Assembly (NCBI GenBank): GCA_037126765.1
Contig: JBBCBC010000001.1
Span: 37,122,804 to 37,186,803, forward strand
DNA length: 64,000 bases
From: Stenogyne calaminthoides
Lineage: Eukaryota > Streptophyta > Magnoliopsida > Lamiales > Lamiaceae
Reading direction: 5' to 3'
The position numbers and the translations under genes were made by a program. Of this stretch, positions 22,546 through 34,298 are shown in pieces (position 1 is the stretch's first letter; every line of letters starts with the position of its first letter). Below the pieces are notes generated by a model. That model had not been told where the DNA came from. It searched no databases and saw only the letters and a program-made list of their open reading frames with translations.

Positions 22546-25500
22546 GTGAAGGAAAAGGGCACTGAGAAGAATGAAGACAACATAGCCCCGATGAGTGGAA
22601 ATGAATTGGCTCCTGCTGCATGGTATCTGGACAGTGGATGTTCAAGACATATGACAGTATATAAACAATTACTCACTGACTATGTTGAGAAAAAAGGCCC
22701 TCAGATTACATTTGGAGACAATTCCAAAGGACAGACTGAAGGATATGAAACTCTTGAAGTTGATTCTGTTCATATCCATGGTGTTTCATGTGTGTCTGGT
22801 TTAAAGCATAACTTGCTTTCAATCAGTCAATTCTGTGACAAAGGATTCAGTGTTGAGTTCTAAAAAAACTTATGTTATGTGAAAGATAATGCTTCACAAC
22901 AAACATTACTGACTGGTACTAGAGAATGAAATGTGTATCTTGCTGATTGGAAATTATCTCCTAAAGATACATGTTTGGTTGCAAAAAGTTCCACTGATAC
23001 CAGTTGGTTGTGGCACAAAAGACTGAATCATTTAAACTTCAAAACCCTAAACAAACTTGCAAGATTAGCACTTGTGAGGGGGTTACCTAATGAAGTGTTC
23101 AGTAAAGGTCATATATGTGATGCCTGTCAAAAAGGAAAACAAATCAGAGCATTATTCAAAAGCAAAGTAGAAGTGTCTACTGACAGAATACTACAACTGT
23201 TGCATATGGATCTCTTTGGTCCAGTAACACCTGTGAGCACTAATGGCAGGAAATATACACTTGTGGTAGTTGATGACTACTCTAGATACACATGGGTCAT
23301 ATTCTTACTCAGTGAGAAAGAGACTCAGACAAAACTGTCATAATTACTGAAAAGACTCAGTACTGAAAAGAACCTGAGTGTGGTCAAAATCAGATCAGAT
23401 AAAGGCACTGAATTTATCAACCATATTATATCTTATTATTGTGCAGCAAATGGAATAGCTCATGAAACATCAGCTGCAAGGACCACACAACAAAATGGTG
23501 TTGCTGAAAGAAGAAATAGGACTCTGAAAGAAGCTGCAAGAACAATGATTGCTGAAGCTGATATTCCTAAGAGATTTTGGGCTGAAGCTATCAACACAGC
23601 ATGCTACTCTCAGAACAGATCCATGCTGACAAAGAATCAAGGAAAAACACCTTATGAGCTATGGAATGAAAGGAAGCCTCTTGTTTCTTTCTTTCGTGTG
23701 TTTGGTTGCAAGTGTTTCATACACAATAATGGTAAAGATCAGTTGAAAACTTTTGATAGCAAAGCTGATGAAGGGATATTCTTAGGATATTCTGAAGTCT
23801 GTAAAGCCTTCAGAGTTTACAACTATAGGACTCTTATTGTGGAAGAAACACCTCATGTTGTTTTTTATGAATCTACTTGTGTTCAAAAGAAATAGGAACA
23901 TGACTCAGGAGATTTGACCAAGAGAATCACCAGACTTAGCCTGAAAAAGAGTGATAAAACATCCTTTGAGCCTGAAAAGAAGAAGTCAATCACTTTCTAT
24001 GAATGGAGTGAATCAGACTCAGACAAAGAAGCTCAGGATGGAAATACTCAGGATGGTGGAACTCAAGATGAAAATTCTCCACTGAAGGAAAGCCAACACA
24101 CTGAAGCTGACCAATCTGAACATACATCAGTTCAGACTCAGGTATGTAATGCCGATGAAGATGTGGTCACAGCTGAGGCAAACTCTAAATCTATCAACCA
24201 AGGGGGAACAAATGTCTCTGACAATGTTCTGGATGGAATTCCCCCTGAGGAAGATGATTCACTCTCTCCTTTTCTGTTGTTCCCTGAATTTGATGAATTA
24301 CCTGAACCTAACATTTCTAATGTTGAGGACACTACTGAAGGGGGAACATCATGGAGAAGATGGTTGGATAGTCATCCTACAAGTCAGATTGTGGGTGATC
24401 TATCAGAAGGTGTTAAAACAAGAAGGTTCCACGGTGAAAGTGATTTGTTCTGTTGCTTCCTATCTGAAAAAGAACCTACTGAGATTGAAGAAGCTCTTCA
24501 AGATTCATTCTGGATTACTGCTATGCAAGAAGAGCTGAATCAGTTCACAAGAAATGAAGTTTGGGAGCTAGTGGACAGACCTAAGAAGCACAATGTGATT
24601 GGAACTAAGTAGGTGTTCAAGAATAAGAGAGATGAAAACAACAACATTGTAAGAAACAATGCAAGGCTAGTTGCACAAGGTTATTCCCAAGAAGAATGTT
24701 TGGACTATGATGAAACCTTTGCACCTGTTGCAAGACTAGAAGCCATCAGAATGTTTCTTCCATATGCTGCCCACATGAAATTCACAGTCTATCAAATGGA
24801 TGTGAAAAGTGCATTTCTGAATGGTGTGCTTAAAGAAGAGGTTTATGTAGAACAACCTTCTGGTTTCATATAGAATGACCAAGTTTACAGGCTCAGGAAA
24901 GCCTTGTATTGTCTTAAACAAGCACCCAGAGAATGGTATGATACCCTTTCTCAATTTCTTACTGATCATGGTTTTACCAAAGGAACAGTTGATAGAACCT
25001 TGTTCAGGATAGAAGATGGGAAGGATATTTTACTAGTTCAGATTTATGTGGATGACATCATATTTGGATCTCCAAATCATTAGCTGTGTGAGAAGTTCTC
25101 AGCCCTGATGAAAGGAAAGTTTGAGATGTCTATGATGGGGGAGATGAATTTCTTTCTTGGACTTCAGGTGAAACAAAATAAGGAAGAAATCTTCATCAAT
25201 CAAGCAAAATACACCAGAGATCTAACTGCTAAGTATGGTGTACAGAATTGCAATGCAGTTAGAATTCCTATGAATACTAACTACAAGATGGATCCTGATC
25301 CTGAAGGCAAATCAGTAAATCGCACTGATTATAGAGGGATATTGGATCATTGCTATATCTCACAGCAAGTAAGACTGATATTACCTTTGCTGTTGGGATA
25401 TGTGCAAGATACCAAGCTAATCCTAAGGCTAGTCACATGGAGCTGCCAAAAAGATTTTGAAGTATCTTAAAGGCACTGTGAATAGATGATTATGGTATCC

Positions 25501-25990
25501 AGCTGATGATAACCTTGAATTAACTGGTTATTCAGATGCTGATTATGGAGGATGTAGAATTGACAGGAAGTCTACTACAGGAACTTGTCAATTTCTTGGA
25601 AGTAAACTGATATCATGGTTTTCTAAGAAACAGACCTCAGCAGCAACCAGTACTACTGAAGCTGAATACATGGTTGCAGAAAGCTGTTGTGCACAGTTTC
25701 TTTGGCTCAGACAACAATTGAGGGATTATAAGATTATAGCCAATGAAGTACCTATATTTTGTGACAATAATAGTGCAATTGCTATTACACAAAATCCAGT
25801 ATTGCACACCAGATGTAAGCATGTTGATATCAGACATCACTTCATCAGAGATCATGTTGAAAAGAAGGATATCAGAATGGAGAAAATTCATACTGATAAA
25901 CAGAGAGCTGATATCTTGACTAAACCTTTGGATGAATCAAGATTTCAGGAACTATCAGTTGAATTAGGTATGTTAGATCCAGGTGAATAA
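22546..25990 (+). pseudogene. Element B pol: protease, integrase, RT, RNase H (broken)
   Basis: Protease motif WYLDSGCSRHMT at 22621-22655; gag-pre-integrase WHKRLNHLNFKTLNKLA near 23010. Integrase core has HMDLFGP (23203), IRSDKGTEF (23385) and GVAERRNRTL (23500), so the D-D-E residues are present. RT has ARLVAQGYSQEECLDYDETFAPVAR (in two runs, 24660-24735) and YVDDIIFGS at 25045-25072. RNase H has GYSDADYGGCRIDRKST near 25530 and ends LGMLDPGE at 25990. Breaks: stops at 22861, 22927, 23341, 23893, 24610 (W to TAG), 24871, 25081 and frameshifts near 25345 and 25445. Confidence 0.94.
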
Positions 25991-26607
25991 GGCAAATCTG
26001 AAAAATTGAAGGTTTTTAGATGCATGAAGTTTTTCAGGTTCTACTGAAAAACTCAGGATAAAAATGAAGGTCGTAAACACTGAGTCTTGGGAAACTCAGT
26101 AATTCTGAAGTTCAGTACTCAATTTTATACTGACATTTTATCAAGGTCAAAACTCAGTAAGACTGATGGTTAAAATTAGTCTGAAGAAGTTATTTACTCA
26201 TGCACCTCATTTATTGTCTAAATCTCAGAAATCATTGACAATAAATGATAAAACACCTGAGGAAATAATTGGGTGGGACGTTTGAAATTCTTGAGGAAAG
26301 TCAATGGTCTGCAGAAACAGTGATTAAAAAAATTGTTCATTAATCACCAATAAGGATAAAAATTGGCGGTTAGTACTCTCTAGTTGTCCTTTCAACTACC
26401 CGATTTAGCCTAAATTAATCCTAACCGTTGATTTCTTAAAATCTGCACGATTATCCTTGGATCAAATCTTTTCAAAATACACCCATTCAAACTTCCATTA
26501 TAACTCCTATTCCAAAAACTTTCGTCTTCACAAACACTCTGCTTCAAAATCTTCGATTGCCCAGAATTCTCACCTATCTCAAAACCCTTCACAGAAATTC
26601 TCCAAAA
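25991..26607 (+). promoter_or_regulatory. Spacer and gene-like leader before the extra ORF of element B
   Basis: 617 bp between pol and the third ORF with no coding text. Its last ~200 bases are pyrimidine- and A-rich, with ctaaccgttgatttcttaaa and repeated cttca/caaacactc, like a plant 5' leader. Element C has a similar stretch before its own third ORF (cttgaccgtccgattaaaac). An internal promoter or subgenomic RNA start is plausible, but no clear TATA box was fixed. Confidence 0.4.
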
Positions 26608-29600
26608 ATGACTTTGACAATCTTTGACAAGCTTGCTATCTCCAACAAACCATGCTATGAGAATGTTGTTTCTCTAGATGGTACAGCAAATGCAGCACAT
26701 AAGGAAGAGGCGCTGCACATGATCCGTTTGGTTAAACTCACCTGCCTGGTCGTGAATAGCCCAGATGCAGAATACTCAAGAGAGGTAATTGAATTTGTAG
26801 CCAATATGCAACTTGATGATGATAATTGCATTGACTCTAGGATTACCATCTCTCATTTGGTTCATGGTGAAAAATATATGAATTTTGTTAGAGAGCTCTA
26901 CATTATTCCTAAGAACTTGAATGTTGTCTATAAGTTAAATGATAGAGGGGAGGATCCTACTTTGTACATGATGGGTAGGGAGCAAGAATATTTAGATGGG
27001 ATTGTGGAAGCCCCTGTTAAATTTGAGGCCACATTAAACAAGAAGTATTTGAAACCGAAGTATCGGGTACTTCTTGACATTATGAGCAGATGCCTCATGA
27101 GCGGGACTGGAAGTCTTGAATAGATTAGTAAGCCTAAGCTGAGGTTGATGGCTGCTATTGAAGACTCTCCTTCCAGAGCATTTAATTGGTTGCAATATCT
27201 GATAACAATAGTCAGTGATCAAGCTGATCATGTAAAAAGGGAGAAGGATGGTACTATTGTGATCATGAAAAGGATATTACACGCCACCAAGATTTCTTTC
27301 ATCTTGGAAACTTGCAGAGAAGAGGAAGATATCTTTGCAGATTCAAGAGTTTTTCCTATATCCAAAATAATGTTCAGATCCACAAAGAAAGGGATGAGAG
27401 GCAAAAAGGAAAAGCCTGCTGAGTCTCAGGAGGAGACTGCTGAAGAAGAAGCTGAGGAAGAGGCCCCAGTGGTTGAGTCAGTAAGGGAAACTAGAAAGCC
27501 AGTTCAGCAAGCCACTGAGTCAAGTATGGAGGAGGACAAGCAAGCTAGGGGGAAGACTCTACTGAAAGTAAAGAGGGAGGCTGGAGAGAAATTGAAAACA
27601 AAAGCCTTAGCCCCTCAGAAAAGAAAAAGGCTTCAGACAATTGCTGAGAAAGAAGCCAGTGAAACTGAAGGAAGCCAAACTAAAACTCAGGAAGGTCTGA
27701 AATCGCCACTCCAAGTGTTAGCACAGGTGGTGAAAAATATTGAAGAAAAGGAGGTTGCTGAAGAGAAGAATGTATTCTCTGAAGTAATGAAAACCTCCAT
27801 TGCTAAAGACAAGATCTCTCAAGAAATCTTTACAGGTTCTCAACAACCTGCTAAAGATAGCCAAATACAGATCTCACCCTCACACCTTTCCAAGCCAAAT
27901 GAATCCCAGGATATTCTGAATCTTGATGCCTTACTCACTGAACCATTCCTTGATCCATCTGCCCTACAGATTATCCAACCCATTGAGAAAATTGTGCCTC
28001 CACCACTACAGAAAGGTGAAGTTGAGGCAGCTGAGTGGAGAAACAAAGGTGAAAGATTTGTCCTGGATAGATATCCTGAGTTCACTGAATTCCCTGACCT
28101 TCAGGATCTATTCATCAGATTGAGGACAACAGTTTACATCTTGAATCAGACCTTGCCATAGATGCTGAATATTGCTGCATTCAGAGGAGAAGAATGGTGG
28201 TCTGAGGAAACAACAATTCTTACTGAATTTTCAGGATTCATGAAGACAAAACTCGGGATGAAGGTCTCGGATTTTGATGACCTGGTTAAAAGGAAGATTG
28301 CTGAGAGGAAACCGAGTGGCACAAAAGAGAGTAGTGGAAAAGCATAACCTGAAAAGGACAAGGATGGAGATGGAGAGAATGGTCCTGAACCTGAAAAGAA
28401 GGACACTCAAGCTGAGAAGGTCATGCCAGCTGCTATTACTGAAATTCCTCAGACTGAAGATAGACTCCTTCAGGTACCTTTTGGCACTACTATTCATTAT
28501 GCCAAAATTACTGAAGAATCTATCATTACGTTTGTTGATTTTGGTATGCAGACTGAGGTTCAATCAAGCTATACATCTCTTGCTCAGATGATTGATCTGG
28601 CTCCTATCTTGGATTAACTGAAGAAGGTTGAGCCAATGACAGCCAAGCTTACACAGATGGAATTGATGATGGCTGATCAATCCAAGAAGATGGATGTTGC
28701 TTTGCATGAACAAGCTCAACACATGGCTAAGTTGAGCACGTCTACTGAAATTCAAGCAGTTCAGGGGGAAGTGACTGCAAAGATTTCTGATCTGGATACT
28801 CAGATGGGAGAAATGTCCAAGAAAATATCTGAAGAGCTCACTGTTAAATACAATGAGAGGACAGTCTATTTGGAGAAGAAGTTATCTGAGAAAAATGAAG
28901 AGATGATCAAGTTAGCTGTTGAGAACATGAGCTCATTACTCATGAACAAGATGACAGAACTGATGCATGGAGTTCTTGCCCAACAATTTGCTCCACTTTC
29001 TGAAGAGGTTTCAGTTGGCAAGAATGTCTTGAGGCGTATGGATGATGAGTTGGATGTTCTGGCTGGAGAAATTAGAGCCATTAATAAGGAACAATTCCAC
29101 ATGGATGCTACTCATTCCCAAATCCTTCCAATTTATGATGCCAAAAAGGGGGAAAGGACTTCTCATTCAACAAAGGGTAAGCTAGATGATCATTTGAAGA
29201 AAACCCTTGAGAAGAAAGCTCGGTAGGAACTCAAAGCTCAACATGTTCTGAAAACTCTGAAAGAAATTGAATCAACTGAAAAGTTAAAGTCAGTTAAGCC
29301 TGAAGATACTGAGTTCTTCCAGACTGACAGAGAGACAGCTCAGGAAGCATTGATACTGAGGAGATCAGATAAGAGAAAAACTGAAACCAGCCTGACAGCT
29401 GCTGCTCATGCTGTTGTTGAGACAGCTGTTCCAAAAAGAGCTGAGAAGAGGAAGTCAGTGGCATTTGTTGAAGCTGGGAGAAAGAAGAAGAAAGTCTCTA
29501 CCAAACCAGTTCAGAGGAAGCTGATCGTTGACTTCTCTGAACCTGAAGAATTTGAAGCTGAGAAAGAGACAGAAATTGAATCAGAAAGACTGCTCCAGGA

Positions 29601-30246
29601 AGGTTTTGGAACCTATGATACAAGTGCTCAAGTCAAGGATTTTGATTGGCACAACAAGCTCATTGCCCTGCGTGCTGAAAAAGAGAAAAGGCAAGTAATG
29701 TTTGTATCAGGAGCAGAGCTAACCAAGAAGAAGAAAGAAGAAGAGCAGAGCAGGAGAGGAACCTTCAGGAACTTTATGGGAAAAATATGGGGCAAGTCCA
29801 AAGAACAAACCAGAGTGCAGAAATGGCCACACATTGATAAATGGATGCCACTCCAGATCAATGATGCTTGGGAAGAGGTTTAGAGAACCTTCTGGTTCAA
29901 TCATGGTGTTCTACAGGAATGGAGAGGAGGATGCCCTGACCGCAATGAAGCCTTCCTAGAATATCTGCTGACTTTTTACCCTGAATATCTACAGAAGTGG
30001 ATAAATCTAGCTGATGAGCATAATGTATCTCTGAAGGCACCTGGTCAGTACAAGTACCCAGCACCTAGATTCAGCACTGGAGCCATCAATGAAGCTGCTA
30101 TTGCCAAAGAAGTTGTTGAGTATGCTGCTCAGTTGGGACTGACAGGGAGCAATCCAGAAATCATCAAGAAGAGGGATGAATTGAAGAAGAGATATTATGG
30201 GATGTTCAATCTTGAAGTCCCTGATGATGAGGTGGAAGAAGATTGA
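26608..30246 (+). pseudogene. Extra ORF after pol in element B, unknown function (broken by stops)
   Basis: From ATG 26608 (MTLTIFDKLAISNK) one frame runs to TGA at 30244, about 1,210 codons, broken only by six in-frame stops: 27121 TAG, 28159 TAG, 28345 TAA, 28615 TAA, 29224 TAG, 29881 TAG. No frameshift was found. Layout: a globular N-terminal region (to about 27360), a Lys/Glu-rich low-complexity middle (27380-28020), a coiled-coil-like stretch (28636-29090), a basic region (29350-29530) and a C-terminal part (NKWMPLQ-type text to the end). No signal peptide or convincing membrane helix is visible, so 'envelope-like' is not supported by sequence. Element C carries a related ORF. I do not recognise its biochemical role. 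Confidence 0.85.
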
Positions 30247-30517
30247 AGACTTTTTACTCTATGTGTATGTCTTTTGTTTTTGAAAGTTCATTGTAAGCTG
30301 TAATGACTATCTACTGATCAATGAAAAGTTTATCTTTTATGCTCAAAGATAATATCTCATTATCTTCTTACATGTCTTTAACTATTTGATATACCTTTGT
30401 GTTTGAAATTATTGGGTTATGCCATTTTGGATTGTAAAAGACAACAGAAACCTGAGTATAGGTTAGGTTTTCTTAAATGTAACAAGATGGTTTTGGCATC
30501 ATCACAAAGGGGAAAAT
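30247..30517 (+). other. 3' untranslated stretch and polypurine tract of element B
   Basis: After the extra ORF, ~260 bp of T-rich, 3'UTR-like sequence (tcttttgtttttgaaagttc, gatcaatgaaaag) leads to cacaaaggggaaaat at 30503-30517. The purine run directly abuts the 3' LTR and is the plus-strand primer. Confidence 0.75.
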
Positions 30518-32277
30518 TGTTGGGAGATGAATTTAATAAAGATTTTGATTAGATCCCAAAACCCCTCAGTATGACATGTTCAGGATAATCTTGATAGTCT
30601 GAGTCAGGTTTCAGTATAGAATAATTAAGGAAGATATCTGCACAATGTATAGTCAGCAGATATTAATCAGGTTTGAATACTAAAGACTCAGAAGATACTG
30701 AAGAACTGAAGACTCAGAAGATACTGAAGAACTGAAGACTCAGAAGTTACTGAAGACTCAGTAGTTACTGAAGACTCAGGTAGACCTGAATGTTCGGAAG
30801 GACTGAAGAAATATCTATCTGAATTCATACAAAACTGAGGAAGACGCACATTTATAAAGAATGAATGTTGCCCAAAATATTTAAAGTGCAGACAAAAGGA
30901 ACTAAAACTAAGTGTTGTTTAAGGTTGTCTCATTCAGAGATTGACCTAAAAGAGCCGTTTTGTTTGTCTACATTCACTGAAGACAAGAACCAATCAGAGG
31001 AAGACAACATTGTACTTTACTGACACTGAAAGCGAAAGGACATTGAACTTTGTCAGTATTACTATGTTCCAGATTGCAAAAATTGGTAATTGGCTACATG
31101 GTTGCATATTACCTAAAACATGCAAGGGAGTGTTCAAACCCTAAAAATAGTCATTCATCAATAACCAGAAGAGGAAACTCTTGAAGCTATCTCTTCCAAC
31201 GGATAGTTTTTTTCAAATGAGTGACCATTGGTGAAGTTGCCTATAAATACCAGTGATCTCCAGCATTGAGAGGTTCGTATTCTTGCAAATTGAAGCACTC
31301 GAAAACCCTAGAATTTCTCAAGTGTTTCACATTGGAGAGAGCTTATTCACAAAGCCTAGATATGATAGATATATCCTAAGCTTAGAGAGATATCCTAGTC
31401 TTAGTATTTGTACTCATTGTAAAAGGATATCTCACCCTAGTTGGAAACCAACCCAAACCCAAACCCTTTGATAAGGTAGTTTGAGTGTGTGTAAATTGTT
31501 GGTGAGTTAGAGTTGTAAAGAGTGAGTAAGCTGCAGAGAGTTCAGCCAGAAAATTTTAGAGAAGAAGTTAGTAAGCTACTTGTGGTAGTCTGAAAACTTG
31601 TGTGTGTTGAGTTAGTAAGCTGCAGTGAGTCAGCCAGAAAACTCAAGGTAGAAGAGTTAGTAAGCTGCAGTGAGTCGGCCTGAAAGGTTTAGGAGAAGTG
31701 TGTTAAGGAATTTCTCTAAAGATCAGAGAGAGTGGAAGTAGGAGCTTGAGTCTCTGAACCACTATAATTGTTGTGTTGTTTACTTTCTGTTCTGTATTCT
31801 ATCTGTTGCATATTTTCACTGAAAGCATACTTTACTGATATTCAGTTGGAAACAATCCACTGAACTTACATCAAATTGTTCACAGCCTTAACCACTATTT
31901 TACCAAGGAAGAGATTTTCAGCAAGCTAAAACGAGTATAAACTTAGGGCCAACCATTTCGCACTCTTGATTAGCTAGAACAGATAGTTACCAAACTGAAC
32001 TAACTCTACTGAGTATTCAGTAAGATAATTATCTGATCCAAGCTTCTCAGGATCTCTGACAAAACTCAGGATCAGTTGGGCTAATCTGAAGCTTCTGAAA
32101 GCTGCTCAGGATCATTGTCTCAGTAGACTTTGACTCAGGGCGATTTGTGCTTCTCAGGGCAAAATTCTCAGGACATCCTGACCCATCTGATCTCAGTGAA
32201 GAAAAAGTTTTAAAAATCACTGAACAAGTGTATTCCCCCCCATACACGTGTGAGACTCGTTTGCACCGGGACCAACA
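30518..32277 (+). repeat. 3' LTR of element B
   Basis: 1760 bp, TGTTGGGAGATG to GGGACCAACA, nearly identical to the 5' LTR except for scattered substitutions, the ~33-bp gap near 31274 and the shorter C run. Followed by the target duplication aaact. Confidence 0.94.
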
Positions 32278-32282
32278 AAACT

Positions 32283-32465
32283 GATAGACACCGAACTGAT
32301 CGCCCTCAGGTGATCAGTAAGTTGGATATTAGTCCAAACTAACTTACACGCACTATGATCAGGAAATTTGCTTATCATTTCTGATCCCACGCAAAAGTTT
32401 TCAGAAGTCTATTCACCCCTCCTCTCTAGACTTCTGCCCTCACGAAAACCCGTTCGGGACCTACA
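32283..32465 (+). mobile_element. Solo Sirevirus LTR (family A), 3' portion
   Basis: Continues the LTR interrupted at 18194: gatagacaccgaactgatcg matches ggtagacaccgaactggtct at 55122 of the complete LTR. Ends gttcgggacctaca at 32465 and is followed by the target duplication ataat. Confidence 0.93.
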
Positions 32466-32930
32466 ATAATTAAAAAAGTTAAGTCTACAAATATTTTTTT
32501 TTGTAACTCCATAATATGATAACTCAATTTAAAATATAAAATATTATAAAAGAAATAATTTAAGATAATATATAATATCTATATATATATATATATATTA
32601 AGTATATTTGTTCTAAGGAGGGTTTTACTTCATTAAGGTTTTTAATGGGGCCCCGACCTCTGGACCGACTTGTAGTCTTATGATTCTAGGTTTTTTCTTT
32701 TTATTTTAGTCGAGTAGTTTATTTACCCAGCTTATTGTATATCAGGTCTAAGGAGACTACGAACCCAACGAAAAGGAAATGACTAAGTATCAGACGATAG
32801 TCAATGACCTTCTATATATCCAAATTCAATCAGGTATACAACCATGTTCCGAGATCTAGAAACTCATAATTTAACGTCTTGGCTCATTTGGCAAGAATTT
32901 ATTTTTCTAAATAAATATTTTTTGCTTTTG
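32466..32930. other. AT-rich stretch with (TA)n microsatellite and an unclassified repeat
   Basis: Positions 32578-32600 are a TA dinucleotide run. Around 32635-32830, the phrase taaggtttttaatggggccc and the text after it look like part of an old retroelement, but I could not assign it. No gene is visible. Confidence 0.5.
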
Positions 32931-32934
32931 CAAA

Positions 32935-33040
32935 GCAAAAACAAAAGAAAAGCAATTATGTGCAAGATGAGAATTGAACTCAACACATATACTCAGAAGT
33001 CGAACACCTTGTTCATTTGGCCACAACAACCAATTATGTG
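32935..33040 (-). mobile_element. Possible tRNA-derived SINE fragment
   Basis: On the minus strand, TGGCCAAATGAACAAGG then, ~30 bases on, GAGTTCAATTC resemble the A and B boxes of RNA polymerase III promoters at tRNA-like spacing. Ends and target duplication were not resolved, and it lies directly beside the hAT target site. Confidence 0.4.
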
Positions 33041-33047
33041 ATTAAAG

Positions 33048-33941
33048 CAATGATTTAAAAACCGGTTCGAACCGGCCGGTTCAACCGGTTGGACCGGGAA
33101 CCGGCCGGTAAACCGGTCAGAAAACCCTTATAAAACCGCTTTTAGGGTTGAACCGGATTGAACCGGTCAAAAACCGGTTCAACCGGTCAAAAACCGGTTC
33201 AACCGGCCAACCTGGAAAAACCGGTTTTTTTTTTTTATATATATATATTAAAATTCACATTTTCACTTCACTTTTAGAATTCAGAATTAGAACAGAAGTT
33301 TCAAGACACTCAGTTTCGTTTTTTGACTTTTTTTTTATTTCCGCCCCAAATTCACCACCGCCGCCACGCCAAGACCGCCTCACGCCCGCCAACATGACGC
33401 CTCCGCCAAATCAAATTTATTTTGTTTCTCTAAAAACATTGCAACCCTATTTCTCTAAAAGGTATTGTTCACTTTCATTAATTTTAAATCAGAATGGTTG
33501 GTGAATTTGGTATTAACTTGGTGTTTGATTTATTATGGTGATTTGGTCATTTTGTGTTTGATACTTTGATTTATTTTGATAATATGGTTGGTGAATTTTG
33601 GGAATATATAACAAGATATTGTTGTTTCAATTTGTTGTTTGAATTTGGGGAATATATAACAATTGGTTGGGGAATATTTGTTGTTCACATTCACTGTTAG
33701 TTAAGGTTCAATTTGGGGAATATATAACAAGATATTGTTGTTTGATACTTTAATTTACAGATTTAGTAAAATCATCAAGGGATTAATGATTTTTTTTTAT
33801 ATGTTACGTAAGATATATTTAAAAAAAATATAGGCAAAGATTATATCACCGGTTGAACCGCCGGTCCGACCGGTCCGACCGGTTGAACCACCAACCGGTG
33901 GCTAGTCCGGTTCGATCACCGGTTCGGTTATGAAAACACTG
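33048..33941. mobile_element. Non-autonomous hAT element, 894 bp
   Basis: Flanked by a perfect 8-bp duplication gattaaag (33040-33047 and 33942-33949), the hallmark of hAT. Ends are CAATGATTTAAAAACCGG and, reversed from the right, CAGTGTTTTCATAACCG. Both terminal zones are packed with ccggttcaaccgg and ggaccgg-type motifs. There is no transposase; the interior (33230-33830) is AT-rich and carries an unrelated open frame. The copy at 48724-49151 shares termini. Confidence 0.92.
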
Positions 33942-33949
33942 GATTAAAG

Positions 33950-34298
33950 CAACAATTATCCTTTTTATTTTACGTTGTGTCTTCCCCTTATTGAAAGCAA
34001 AGACCCGCCAATTTAGCTTTTCAAATTTTTGTAACTAATTTGTACGGTGTAAATTTTCACAAGAAAATTATTTGTTACATCATACTTTCTAAAAATTTAT
34101 TTTTTGCAAAAACAAATTAAATGTCATGTATTCCTAACCAGTCATTCCCTAAATCCATCCACAGGAAACCCAAAGCTATATCCATGTACATGGATAGATA
34201 GAAATTGGATACCATAATAAACATAAATCAAATTAACATTAATTAATGGACATTAAAAGATTTGATAATTTAGACTAATATATAGAGGAACAAAAACC
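33950..34298. other. Intergenic DNA downstream of the bHLH gene
   Basis: AT-rich 3' flank of the minus-strand gene. No canonical AATAAA signal was identified on the minus strand just after the stop codon. Otherwise nothing is recognised. Confidence 0.5.

Larger units (their letters stand above)
18195..32277 (+). mobile_element. Complete Sirevirus-like copia retrotransposon with extra ORF (element B)
   Basis: 14.1 kb flanked by a perfect 5-bp duplication aaact (18190-18194 and 32278-32282), inserted into the solo LTR above. Parts in order: 5' LTR 18195-19992, primer site 19995-20006, gag 20118-22533, pol 22546-25990, extra ORF 26608-30246, purine tract 30507-30517, 3' LTR 30518-32277. Large LTRs, a gag with long coiled-coil text and a third ORF after pol fit the Sirevirus (SIRE/Maximus) group of Ty1/copia. 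Over the first ~310 bases the LTRs differ at about 7 positions (~2%), so it is much younger than element D. Its ORFs are interrupted, so it is non-autonomous now. Confidence 0.95.

Noticed and set aside
28146..28591. Several 86-110 aa frames on both strands
   Set aside because: Overlapping frames of the extra ORF of element B; the reading with conserved layout is the plus frame starting at 26608.
26608..30246. Calling the extra ORF an envelope protein
   Set aside because: No signal peptide, fusion-peptide-like or membrane-spanning segment could be seen; position alone is not enough.
33148..33504. 118-aa plus-strand ORF
   Set aside because: Lies wholly inside the non-autonomous hAT element and translates its terminal CCGGTT repeats and AT-rich interior.
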